Below are positions 38,540-48,900 of a DNA stretch of 64,000 bases, piece after piece (the stretch's first letter is position 1; every line of letters begins with the position of its first letter). The position numbers and the translations under genes are program-made. Origin of the DNA: Tubiluchus corallicola (lineage: Eukaryota; Priapulida; Priapulimorpha; Priapulimorphida; Tubiluchidae); NCBI GenBank assembly GCA_030141605.1, contig JAQGDQ010000014.1:372001-436000 (forward strand), written 5' to 3'. The notes below the pieces were generated by a model that made no database searches, was not told where the DNA came from, and was given only the letters and a program-made list of their open reading frames with translations.

Positions 38540-38862
38540 GGACAATGAAGGTTACTAAATGTAGACATTCAGTGGGAAAGTGAGGATTTCTGACGACTTC
38601 TGAGAAAATGAAAAAGAGCTTTAAAAGTCCCTTAAAAGTATAACGAATGCACGGAAAAAGCAAGACGCCTTCTGCTGTGAAAATATGACGATTTGTGCTG
38701 TATTTTTTTTTTACAAAAAAGCGGTTAGGAAGTTGAGTGGTTTTTCCTGACGACACATAGTTGCGTGCAATTAGTAAAAAATTATTAAAAGTTCAATTTC
38801 ATTGATCATTAATATCATCAAAACTTAAGAATTCTGCATGTTATTTGCAGTGTGGTCCATAA
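38540..38862. repeat. Local direct duplication (family C), copy 1
   Basis: Aligns with 39,440-39,757, about 900 bp further on in the same orientation. Shared blocks are GACTTCTGAGAAAATGAAAA, TTGTGCTGTATTTTTT, ACAAAAAAGC, AGGAAGTTGA and TTGCATGTTA. The 80-codon minus-strand frame across it (38,514-38,756) is interrupted in the other copy, so I do not call a gene. Confidence 0.7.
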
Positions 38863-39439
38863 GACTGCGCACAATGCGGTTTATACGTAGTCTTTAAGCG
38901 ATTCAAGCTTTGCCTAACAGTTAAAGTCTTCTAGAGACAGTCCCGAATTCGAAGCGGATTCATTCAATTTACTATTTTGAAAACATTCAGGGATGAAACC
39001 TCTTAAATGGTAAACATTTGGGCGGCAGCTGAGTCGCAAAAGAGGAGGAGCAAAGGGTAAGATTGATGAAAAAGCCAGCAAAATGGAAAAGAGGTGACTC
39101 GAGCGTTGTCTTTAAGGGATTCAAGCATTTCGACACTCTCTACAAAATCTCTGAAGTCTTGGCTTTTCACAACATGACAATTTACCACAGAAATCAATTT
39201 CTTGTAAAACAAAAATTTAAAAGTGAGTACTCGCAGTCATTTTTGTATTGAGAATTCGTTTTACTACATTTTACGCGATCAGAAAGAGATGTAGTTGGCA
39301 GCGCTTTATAAATTCAACTTTTGTTTTTTAAAACTTTCTTCACTCGAAATAAAGAAAGTTTTAGTATTGCAAGAAAGACAATATAGGTGATTGAGTAAAT
39401 CGTCATTTAGGAAACGCATCCTAAAAGCAGAAGATAAGA

Positions 39440-39757
39440 ATGCAAGAAAATTACCAAGTGTAGAAATCGAATGAAGAGGTGAGGATTATTGAGGACTTCT
39501 GAGAAAATGAAAAATAGGTTTTTAAACATCTCACAAAAGTATAATGAATATATGGAAAAAAGCAACACGTTTCCTGTTGGGAATTTTCAATGATTTGTGC
39601 TGTATTTTTTACAAAAAAGCCGCTCAGGAAGTTGATTGGTTTTTACAATGCGACACTTGGTTGCGCAATATCTAATATTATTTAGAAATTGATAAAAATG
39701 TAATTCATTTATCACAAATCTGGTTAACCCTTAAAAATTTTGCATGTTACTTGTCAA
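39440..39757. repeat. Local direct duplication (family C), copy 2
   Basis: Second copy of the 38.5-kb unit, diverged by substitutions and small indels. It could be a pair of insertions of one repeat family or an old tandem duplication of a 900-bp segment. Confidence 0.7.
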
Positions 39758-39759
39758 GC

Positions 39760-40970
39760 GCACTAGTTTCATCTCCAGAAATATCTTCCCGTTCTGTACC
39801 ACTACATCTTTTTTACTCTCAAAAATTACAGATCAATGCTACTTATTGTAGTACACTTTTTGCCAACTAGTGAAGCGACTTATAAGATCTATGCATACAT
39901 TTTAGTTATCCTTAAAACGTTAATTTGTTTAGTAAACTCACTTCTCTTTGGAAATGGATCGACTTATTTACAAAAATCTATATAATCCGTATCTCTTCAT
40001 TCTTCAATACTTCATTCATCTTTTAATTCACGGTGATTTCATAACCTTGGTGACGTGACATAATCTTTGACGTGCATAGCTGTGCGGATATTTACTGTTA
40101 TCCATTCTTCTAAAGAAGTCAAGTATTTGTGACACTGTAGAAGCATTATCAAGGCCAGCGGTTCAGTTTATAAATACATTTTTATGTGAAGTCGCGTTTG
40201 TTACGAAGTCTTGTATGAAGGCAACTGAAAGGACGAGAAGTGTTTGGATATCGATTTCCTGTCAACAAGGCGAAAAGATTCGTTCTTTTGTCGTCCGAAA
40301 ATCAAAATGAAGTGAAAGCTTGGCGATGAAAAGAGAGGGAATTTCTATGGATCGGGCGAATCGCTGAATGGCAGAGTCCGCTGAAGGTCGCTGTCAAGCG
40401 TGCTATAGGGCGAACCTAGATCTATCTTAGCGTTCGGTTTACGTTATTTTTCATGTTTGTTCTGTTCATTTTCTAATTGAATTGCAAATAGGAACGTTTC
40501 TCGAGGATGCCTTTGATGCTAAAGGATTCTCTTACCTATTTGTATGTGTGTTATTTATTTTCCGTGTGAAGGTTCATTATTACTATTGTTATCATTTGAA
40601 AAGAAAATCTGGTTATGACTTTTGAGACTTAGTATCTTTCGCTTAACTACAGCACGTCTTTTCTGCTGTAGACGTGGTTGCCCATATCAATTAGACATGC
40701 ACAGAACTGTATTACCCAATAAAGGATTAATTATAGAGTCTCATGAGTCTCTTGCTTACTTTGACAGTCTTCAGGTCTTACAGCACAACTACATGTAGTA
40801 GGAAGATGGAAATTTTGCTAATGCTAATTAAGTACTATTTTCTCTATAATCAGTTTTTACTTTATTATCAAGAGCTCGAATTTTGATAAAAACCAAATAA
40901 CACCTGTATGGATTAATTATGCAGAATTCTCTTTATCGCTGTACCCTAGGGCACCTCACACTTGGGTGCC
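39760..40970. other. No gene seen (1.2 kb)
   Basis: Unique sequence with a GC-richer patch at 40,195-40,440 (GAATCGCTGAATGGCAGAGT). At 40,943-40,972 there is a small imperfect hairpin (CCCTAGGGCACC...GGTGCCCTC) immediately before repeat family B. Confidence 0.45.
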
Positions 40971-40974
40971 CTCA

Positions 40975-41290
40975 GACTTTGATGACATTTGGCAAAAAAT
41001 CTGTTTTTTCACTATGGTTGTGTTAAAATACGCGGTAATTTGCAATAAATAGTAAAATAGTAGTATTTCGTAAAGAATATTTTCATTGACAAACAAGAGA
41101 TAGCTATTCTAGTTTATTTAAAGAATTTGCAATAAATTTACTTCAATGTATATAGATGTCGCTAAGATATATCACGAGTAAAAAATATTCACGACAGGTG
41201 CTATGAGCCAGAGATGATTCAACCTGAGGGGCCACTTAATTTAATTAGTTTAGGTCCCCAAAAAGGTCATAATCCAGCCCTGCCCGTAGG
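40975..41290 (+). repeat. Dispersed repeat family B, copy 1
   Basis: Aligns over about 300 bp with 62,950-63,270 in the same orientation. Shared blocks include AATAAATAGTAAAATA, AAGAATTTGCAATAAATTTA, ATGTCGCTAA and GGTCATAATCC/GGTCGTAATTT. Similarity begins around the TTTTTCACTATGGTTGTGTT / TTTTTCGCTACGGTTATGTT block. No coding potential; probably part of a transposon or SINE-like family. Confidence 0.75.
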
Positions 41291-41470
41291 TCTAGCTTTT
41301 GAAGCAAAGATATTGATAATTGATGTGTTGTCGGTTTTCGTGAGTGCAATGGGACTTTTAAGATGCTATTATATAGGCCGCATAATACAGCCCCATACAA
41401 TTCTAACTAATATGTGCATAGCATATTACTACTATGGCATAGCTATCACTAAGTAAATACAATTCTGGTA

Positions 41471-41812
41471 TCAATTAAACAGTGCAAACCACTGGTCGAG
41501 TAAAATGTCTCTGATGGGATCAATATTCCTCCGGGCACCAGCATCAGCTTCTGATAAAAAGCTCGCGTGGAGCTTGTTACAATCCGCTGCAAACTGGTAA
41601 GTGACCACTCCAAGTCCGTCGTGTAAATGAGATCTTGTTTGATTTGAAACACACCACAGAAATTGAATAGTCATGTCCTTGCCCGGCAGTGTGTGGTGAA
41701 GAAGTTCGCTCTCATTGGCTTCTTGCCGAGATGCATGCCGAATTGTGTGGATGGCAGGATTTGTGCTGCCACGAGAGAAAAAGTGGATTTCCGCACAAAT
41801 AGGTGCAAGCAA
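41471..41812 (-). other. Unrecognised 113-codon open frame in a GC-richer patch
   Basis: A minus-strand frame of mixed, non-repetitive composition (e.g. TLPGKDMTIQFLWC, then DGLGVVTYQFAAD) stands out from the AT-rich, low-complexity surroundings. No family is recognised. It lies just after repeat family B and may be a transposon remnant or an exon; the plus strand has a GTAAGT at about 41,598 that could be a donor. Confidence 0.2.
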
Positions 41813-41859
41813 AGTAATGCCACCGAAGGAATTTTCGTCTCTTATAAAGGCTATTGACT

Positions 41860-44800
41860 ACTAGGGGCTACTATGTATTATATAATAACAGAGTTTATAT
41901 TTGTAATAAATAATTATATTGTATAAAAAGAGCAGACATTCTATTGTGTTATTCGTTAATAAATTTATTATTTGATAAATAAGCAATTAGAAGTCTTCAA
42001 GGGCGGAACCACAACCACCCACGATAGGGTGTAATTTTCAAGGTCATTTTTTGCAAGCTTTTTACCTCAAATTAGTTGTCACAAATTAAATGAAATGGAT
42101 TCTACAACATCTTTTGATGAAAATCAAAGCTAAGTGGTAGCAGCTTTTTCGTTTAAACATAAGTTTAGCCAAGTTGTCACAGTAACAAACTAGGTAACAA
42201 ATCAACAACAATGGATGTAATAATCGTAAACATTTCCTACTGTGTATAGACAGAGTAATGTGTAGTTACAACTACGATTAGTGATTGCAGTAAAAAACTG
42301 CTGTAATACAAACAATTAAGTGTTCACAGAATTATCTAAGTTGGGTAAGAACAGATTAGTAAGGTCATTTCATACAAGATTATAGACTACTTTACACATT
42401 TGTACCCCTTGTTTTCAGTTTTTGGGTTCTTGTTAAAAATCCCGAACATGTGCTCTGCATGCAGAAATGGCCTTGCAGGATATAGAAGACCTTTAGTTAG
42501 TCAGAAAACATTTTTTGTCTCTGCTGCCCCAGAAAACTGGTTTTGGTACATTTCGGCCTTTGGTTATATACTTCTATGATTCAGCAACTACCGTATATCT
42601 GTTTGATCCACTATCTGGATTGTTAATGATTTGCAAAAATCCTATTGTAGCCTATACAGTATAGAAGCATCAAAAATGTATTTTGTTTTCATGTTTTCCA
42701 TGAATTAGTGTTCTAAAACTTGTTTAAATAGTTTTTGCTTTTAATTTACATTGCTTAAGCGCAAAACAGGAATTCAGTTTGGCAGTAGATCGGTATGTCC
42801 TCGGCCGACTTGTCTGTTTATTAAAGGGAAACACGTGGCTTCGAGAAGCCCAAATTTACTGTATCAGATCTCGTCCGCCTCAGTGTACCCTTCTGTAAGC
42901 GCAGCTTAGATTTCTCTGGGGTTGGAATTACTTAATAAAAAAAATGATGTAGGAACTACAAACAATCAAAACGACGTGTTTCTGTTTAAAAATAAAATTT
43001 ACAAACATCTTCAAAATGACCTTTTGAATTTAAACAGAATTTTTTTCTAAACGAGGTTAAGATTGGGTATATTATATTTACGATCTTGAAGGTCACTCAT
43101 AGTTGTTGTTTTTTACTGCTGCAGAGCAAAAATATTGAAGCCAAATTTGCAGCATATCAAACAGTGATTAGTGAAAACTTAACGTATAGAAAATTGAGTA
43201 CTTATTTGAGCACTTAATTGAGCACTTATTCAAAAAGTAACTTGTTTCAAACTTAACTTAGTTTCCTCTCACACTCTAACTTTTCTTTAGCTCCGAAACC
43301 CACGTACTTGTTTTTATTTTTGAAAGCTGTTAGAGAAATTGCTCAGAGTTCGGACTGAGTATCAAATAAATCACATCGATTTTAAATTCCATTCTTATTT
43401 GACATTACGATACACAAACAAAAACAATTTCGGGGCTGAATAAACTTTATTTTGCATTTATTTGAATTTAAACCTTTATTGCAGAATTTCTTCCGTATAC
43501 TAAACAGTAAAATGGTAATATTTAGAGAGTATTCATACAAGACTGGTAACATTGCTTTTAAGTTAGTTTTTATAAATGAGTTTGAGTTTTTTCATGAATA
43601 ACCTACAACACTCACATACGTGTGTAAGTCATATTCACGCAGTTCAAATCGACGCTGTTTTGGCTGAACGTGGGTTAATCATATCAAATTTAGGGCTGCG
43701 TATATAATCCTGCCTGTTTTTCTTTGCATATAGTGCCTTCCGGGTGTTATACCCGCTTGTTGTCGCAACAATATCGAGATTAAACTAACAGAATTGTCTA
43801 GCAATCAATAGCCAGGCGAATTGAATAAGCTAGATTTCATATATAGAAAATTTTGGTAAAACTAATTGCTGCACGGCCTTTCACCGTTGCGTGCGGCTTC
43901 TTACGCGGGTTACATGAACTGGCTGCGGCGTAGTGTGCCCCGTAATACAGCCGCGTAGTGTGCGCATTAAAACAGCACTGAAGGCCAACTATTGCAACTA
44001 AGGCGAAATGCTATTCAATTTCACCCCACCCTCGATATTGTAATGATTCACACCATTACAAATTCACTGCCACCTAAAACAGGCTGGGATATAATAGTTC
44101 TGTAGCGTGATGTCACTGGTATTCTAGCGCATATAACAATGCACGCTCACATGTGACGAAACACAAGATGTTAATGTATCAAAATAAGCCGTTACATAAT
44201 TCCAGCGATTGACGATGATCGTGAAAAGGTCAATGGTTAACTGTACCAGACAACGTATTTGTGTACACTTGACAACGCCTCGCAGTCCATGCTGTTGTAA
44301 TAGTAAGAGTTTTTTAACTCTACCTATCTAGCTAGCTAGAACCTTACCTAGTTCATTTTTTTGTTCCCAAGCAAGATCCTGTTAGTAAATCACTCTACTT
44401 GCAGACTAATGCATAATGAAGTAAAGTACACGTAAAACAACTGACATTACTGAACTAATGCGGGAGGGTGCTTTTCTTTTGCCACCCATCATATGACGGT
44501 TGTAGTTAAGACACGTTTTTGTGGTGCACTTTTGACCTGCAGCAACTGCGCGTGCACAAAACGAAACTGTGAATAAGCTTATTTTTCTCGATATTCCAAC
44601 CTACGAATGTCCAAAATAGGGAGCTGACAAAAATTCAGCTGGGTCTGGAAGGACCTTGCATTGTAAGTTCCCTTAATGATGCTGCCGGCCTTCAATACTT
44701 TTTATGCTTTCAGGCTTTAAGCATTGTGTATTTGCTGTGATACCTGCTTTGATGTGTGTTTGTTGAATATTTCTTATGAATATTTTTACTGTTTTGTCTA

Positions 44801-45400
44801 AAACAATTTTAGATTCCTAGACCTAATTTGTGTTATACAGATTTATGCCAGTTGCTTTTTAATTGCTTACAATGTGTAATATTGGTCACTAATAGAATCT
44901 TAGTTTAAGCGGAATTGTAGGGAAGGTGTTGTGTTGCGCACACTTCAGAGCCCATGCTTTTGTTATTATTACTAATATTGGTTATTGTCACAGTTAGTAT
45001 TGTCAGTATTATTTTTTTCCATTGGCGATGCCCTACGTAATTATCACGACAGACTGTCTTGTATGTATACAAGATGAATGTATACAAAATTACGTATGGA
45101 CTGAAATCACTGAAATATAGTCAGTTATATATATAGTAATACAGCCAGCTAGAGCATTAGAAATAAAGATAGAGAGCAGTGTAGGCAGACGGACAGGAAG
45201 ATAGGGAGCAGGCGAAATTTTAAAGTTGACAATAAAATTATAGAAGGCATATTACCAGCTTGTATAAATTGTTTTTGAATTTAGAATTTCATTTATCTCT
45301 ACCTTGAATTGCCCTATTTTCTTCATGTTGTTCTGTGGAATATCTTAAAAGTTGTGTTTTGATACTACTTCTGTTTTCTGTTGAACAGGAAGCGCCTTGC
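41860..45400. other. No gene seen (3.5 kb upstream of the DCX gene)
   Basis: AT-rich unique sequence. 43,880-44,060 is GC-richer with a repeated GCGTAGTGTGC (43,926 and 43,951). No open frame over 60 codons of interest. Distal regulatory DNA or an upstream non-coding exon of the DCX gene could lie here. Confidence 0.45.
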
Positions 45401-45404
45401 TAAA

Positions 45405-45530
45405 ATTTTGACGGAAGGAAATTACAATCTAAATTTCCTAAGCCTAACAATAGCCCTAATCTTAACCCTGACCATAACTCTAATCCGCTTCACGAACAAA
45501 TTTCTCGTGTGTGGGAAATTGTAAACTTTA
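45405..45530. repeat. Second degenerate CCTAA tract
   Basis: CTAAGCCTAACAATAGCCCT-type sequence (45,438-45,486) is preceded by GACGGAAGGAAATTACAAT, resembling the lead-in at 17,158 (TTCGGAAGGAATTAGCAAT). The following GTGGGAAATTGTAA may mirror it. It lies about 500 bp upstream of the DCX gene. Confidence 0.5.
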
Positions 45531-45550
45531 ACCATTTTGACTTTGCTAGC

Positions 45551-45785
45551 GTTTAAACATAGTTTTAGATAAAGCGCGTGCGCATAGAGAGATTGCTAGC
45601 TTACGCATCGAACAGTACTTCAAAGTGTGCAGTTTTTGTTTAACAATCGAATGCAGTTTTGCCCAACAACATGGCGCCCATTGTTTGCCGAACAGCAGAG
45701 CAATTGTTTGCCTCCTTTTGCCTCACCTTTTGCGCGAGTCTAGCAATCTCTATCTGAGGACGCACCTAAATCAGTGCGTTTAAAC
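45551..45785. mobile_element. Small inverted-repeat (MITE-like) element upstream of the DCX gene
   Basis: Both ends carry the 8-bp palindrome GTTTAAAC (45,551-45,558 and 45,778-45,785). Inside them lie diverged inverted arms of about 50-55 bp; the best block is GAGATTGCTAG near 45,590, mirrored near 45,740. A TTAA inside each terminal palindrome could be a target-site duplication, as for piggyBac-type elements, but the ends lack the usual CCC start. The element contains the NRF1-like and ATGGCGCC motifs described separately. It ends 200 bp before the DCX start codon. Confidence 0.5.
45574..45584 (+). promoter_or_regulatory. NRF1-type motif
   Basis: GCGCGTGCGCA is an exact match to the RCGCRYGCGCR consensus bound by NRF1 at many metazoan promoters. 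It lies about 400 bp upstream of the DCX ATG but inside the left arm of the inverted-repeat element, so it may be promoter-related or incidental. An ATGGCGCC (YY1-like core) follows at 45,671-45,678. Confidence 0.35.
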
Positions 45786-45805
45786 CAACACTACATCATA
45801 GAAAT

Positions 45806-45818
45806 GTTGCTGGGTTAC
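45806..45818 (+). promoter_or_regulatory. Near-consensus RFX X-box
   Basis: GTTGCTGGGTTAC fits the X-box pattern RYYNYY-N-RRNRAC with one mismatch (T for the last R). X-boxes bind RFX factors that drive ciliary genes, and several DCX-domain proteins (RP1, DCDC2) are ciliary. It lies 168 bp before the ATG, outside the inverted-repeat element. It is a single short motif, so chance is a real alternative. Confidence 0.3.
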
Positions 45819-45847
45819 TGCTGTTACTAAGAGCTACTGTAACTATT

Positions 45848-45879
45848 CTGTTTTCTTTCTCTCCCTGATGCATGATGAG
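45848..45879 (+). promoter_or_regulatory. Candidate 3' splice acceptor in the DCX 5'UTR
   Basis: A pyrimidine-rich run (45,847-45,865) is followed by an AG at 45,878-45,879 with no AG in between. This is the layout of a 3' splice site about 107 bp before the ATG, so the large coding exon may be preceded by an untranslated first exon. Without transcript data it is only a candidate. Confidence 0.35.
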
Positions 45880-45985
45880 GATAAGGAGTGATGTTCCGTA
45901 TTGGCACAAATGGCATGTATGGAATTAGGAACCAAGATACCAAGATTTTGAGTGTCTTCGGTTGCATAAACTAAACACAAGGAAG

Positions 45986-48900
45986 ATGAGTGAAGAAAAG
46001 ACACAGCCGGCTCAAAAGAGCATACCATCAAAAGCAACTTCAAGGCCAAATACCTCTGGTACTAAATCTAACCAGCCTGCAACCAAGGCAGCAATAGCTC
46101 GAACACAGACTCGCATGCGTAAGCTACCTAGCATAAAAACAGTAAAGGTGTTCATAAATGGCGACCCTTCGTTTGATGGTAAACGGTTTGTTATCAATAA
46201 CAAATATATACAAGACTTTCCCGCTTTAATGGATGAATTGAGTTTTTCCATGAAACCAAATTTTGGAAAAGTTAGGAATCTTTGGCAGGCCGAGAATGGG
46301 AAGCGAGTGGTTGAAATGGATGCAATTGTCCATGGCGCAAATTATGTTGCAGGCGGATTAGGACCTTTCAGACCTTTAAACTATGAAGAAATTGAGGCAA
46401 TTCGGAAAGCATTCCAGGCAGCTGAGATTGCTAGACGTAAGTCCCGTACTTCTGTTAGTGGCGTTCGTCGTGAGTCCAATGAAGAAAACCTTAGCCGGCA
46501 ACCAGTGCTTATTGACATTTTTAAAAATGGTGATACACATTTTTTTCCTGTGAGACTTTTGCTGAGAAAACCCGATTTGCTGAGCTTCGAAACAGTCCTG
46601 CAGGCCATTGCAATGAAAGTTCAATTGTCCAGTGGTGGCTGTATTAAGAGGTTGTATCGCTTGTCGGATGGGCTTAAGGTATCTCATGTTCATCAGATTG
46701 AACCCTTTGGCTGTTATGTTGCTGCTGCTAACGAAAAGTTCAAGACTACGTCTTACAAAACGCCAAAGGCCATCCAGGAAGCTGAAAAATCCATGCTAGA
46801 AAAAGCAGTAGCTAAAGCAATAGCTGACGCAGAAGAACAGAAAAAACGCATGCGCAAACAGCAGACTGTACTGCCAATGGTTATCACTGTGTACAAAAAT
46901 GGCGATGAAAAATTTGATCCTGTTAGTTTATTATTATATGAGAGAGATGTACTGTCTCTTGAAAATACGCTGGAGCAAATTGCCATCAAGGCTCACCTGA
47001 CTAAAGAGATGGCTCAAACACTGTTTCGTATGGATGATGGATCAAAGGTTGATGATCCTTTTGACTTAGATTTTAATGCTACCTATGTTGTTGGGGGCCT
47101 GGGGGAAAAATTCAAACGTGTGGCTTATAAACTACTGGATGCTGTTACTACTGAGGTTCAAGAGGAATATTCTCCAGAGCTAGATAGCACTGAACCTTCT
47201 ACAGTTGATAAAGGCCAAATGGAGGAAACAGACGATGTTAGTTCTGGAACTGGAATCATGATTACTGTGTACAAAAATGGCGATGAAAGTTTTGAACCGC
47301 TTAAGCTCCGCTTGAATAAGAATTACCTGAAGTCACTTGACAACGCTTTGCAGCAAATTTGCGAGAAGACTCATTTACCAGAAAGTGAAGTCACTAACTT
47401 GTATGGTATGGATGGCAGAAAGATCGAGAGATCTCTTGATTTGGACAATAATGGTGTCTTTGTTCTAGCTGGTACTGGAGAAGAGTTTAAAGGAGTAAAT
47501 TACAAGGAACCAGAAAGTGCTTTTGAAATCGGCAGTGCGATAGTAGTATATAAAAATGGCGATGAAGATTTTAAACCTGTAAGGTTACATTTGTATGAGG
47601 ATGATGTGACATCATCTGAAAAAACTCAAGAAGTAATTGCTAACAAAGCTCACCTGAACAAAGATGATGTCAATGCCTTGTATCACATGGAGGATGGTAA
47701 GAAGGTAGATAACCAACTTGATTTGGTGGAGGATGACAATGGCGTTTTTGTTGCTACTGGAGATGGAGAAAAATTTGAACTAGTGGATTACAAACCCGTG
47801 GATGATGCTTTTGAAACAGTAATTACAGTATACAGAAATGGTGACGAAAATTTTAAACCAGTTAGGCTACGTTTGTGTAAAGATGCTTTAATGTCATTTG
47901 AAAAAACAATGCAAGAAATTGCTGAAAAGGCTGGTCTTAGTGAAAGTGAAGTCAAAACCTTGTATCGTGCAAAGGATGGAAGAAAGATGGACGACCCTCT
48001 TGACCTAGATAATGATGGTGTTTTTGTTGTTGCTGGTGCAGGAGAAAAATTCAAACCACTGTCAAAGAGTTATAAACCACTTGGCAGCGTTTCGGATGTT
48101 GTGGTAACTGTGTATAAAAATGGCGATGAAAGTTTTAAACCAGTGAAGCTTCGTTTGCATAAGGATGATCTAAAGTCACTTGAATACCACTTGAAACAAA
48201 TTGCCAGGAAGGCTAAATTGAATGAAAGTGAAGTCAAAACATTATTCCATAAAAATGATGGCAGTGAAATTAATGATCTACTCGATATAGTAAATAATGA
48301 TGTCGTTGTTGTTGGTGGTTTAGCAGAAAAATTTAAGCCAGTTGCTTATAAACCACTAACCAGTGCTTCTGAAGCTGTGATAACCATATTCAAAAATGGT
48401 GATGAAGAATTCGAACCCATCAAAATACGTTTGTCCACGGATGAACAAAAGTCCTTTGAGAGTCACTTGCAACAAATTGCCAAAAAGACCAAACTGAATG
48501 AAAGTGGTGTGAAAACTTTGTATCGAATGGATGATGGCAAAAATATAGATGACCCGCTTGACATAGATGATGGTGGTGTTTTTGTTGTTGCTGGCGCAAG
48601 AGAAAAATTTAAGGCAGTGGATTACAAATCAGCAGCACGGTCTTCCGAAGCTGTGATCACCGTGTACAAAAATGGCGATAAAAATTTTAGACCAGTCAGA
48701 ATATGTGTGAACAAGGATGGTGGGGAAACCCTTGAAAGTCATTTGCAACAAATTGCAGAAAAGGCTCGTCTTAGTGAAAGTGAAGTCAGAGCCTTGTATC
48801 GTATGAAAGATGGTAGTAAGGTGGATGACCCTCTTCTTATAGATAATGATGGCGTTTTTGTAGTTGCTGGTGCAGGAGAAAAATTTGAACAAGTGGCTTA

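Noticed and set aside
45962-45985. Start of the DCX protein at 45,962 (eight extra residues)
   Set aside because: The codon at 45,962 is TTG, not ATG. The first ATG is at 45,986, with A at -3.
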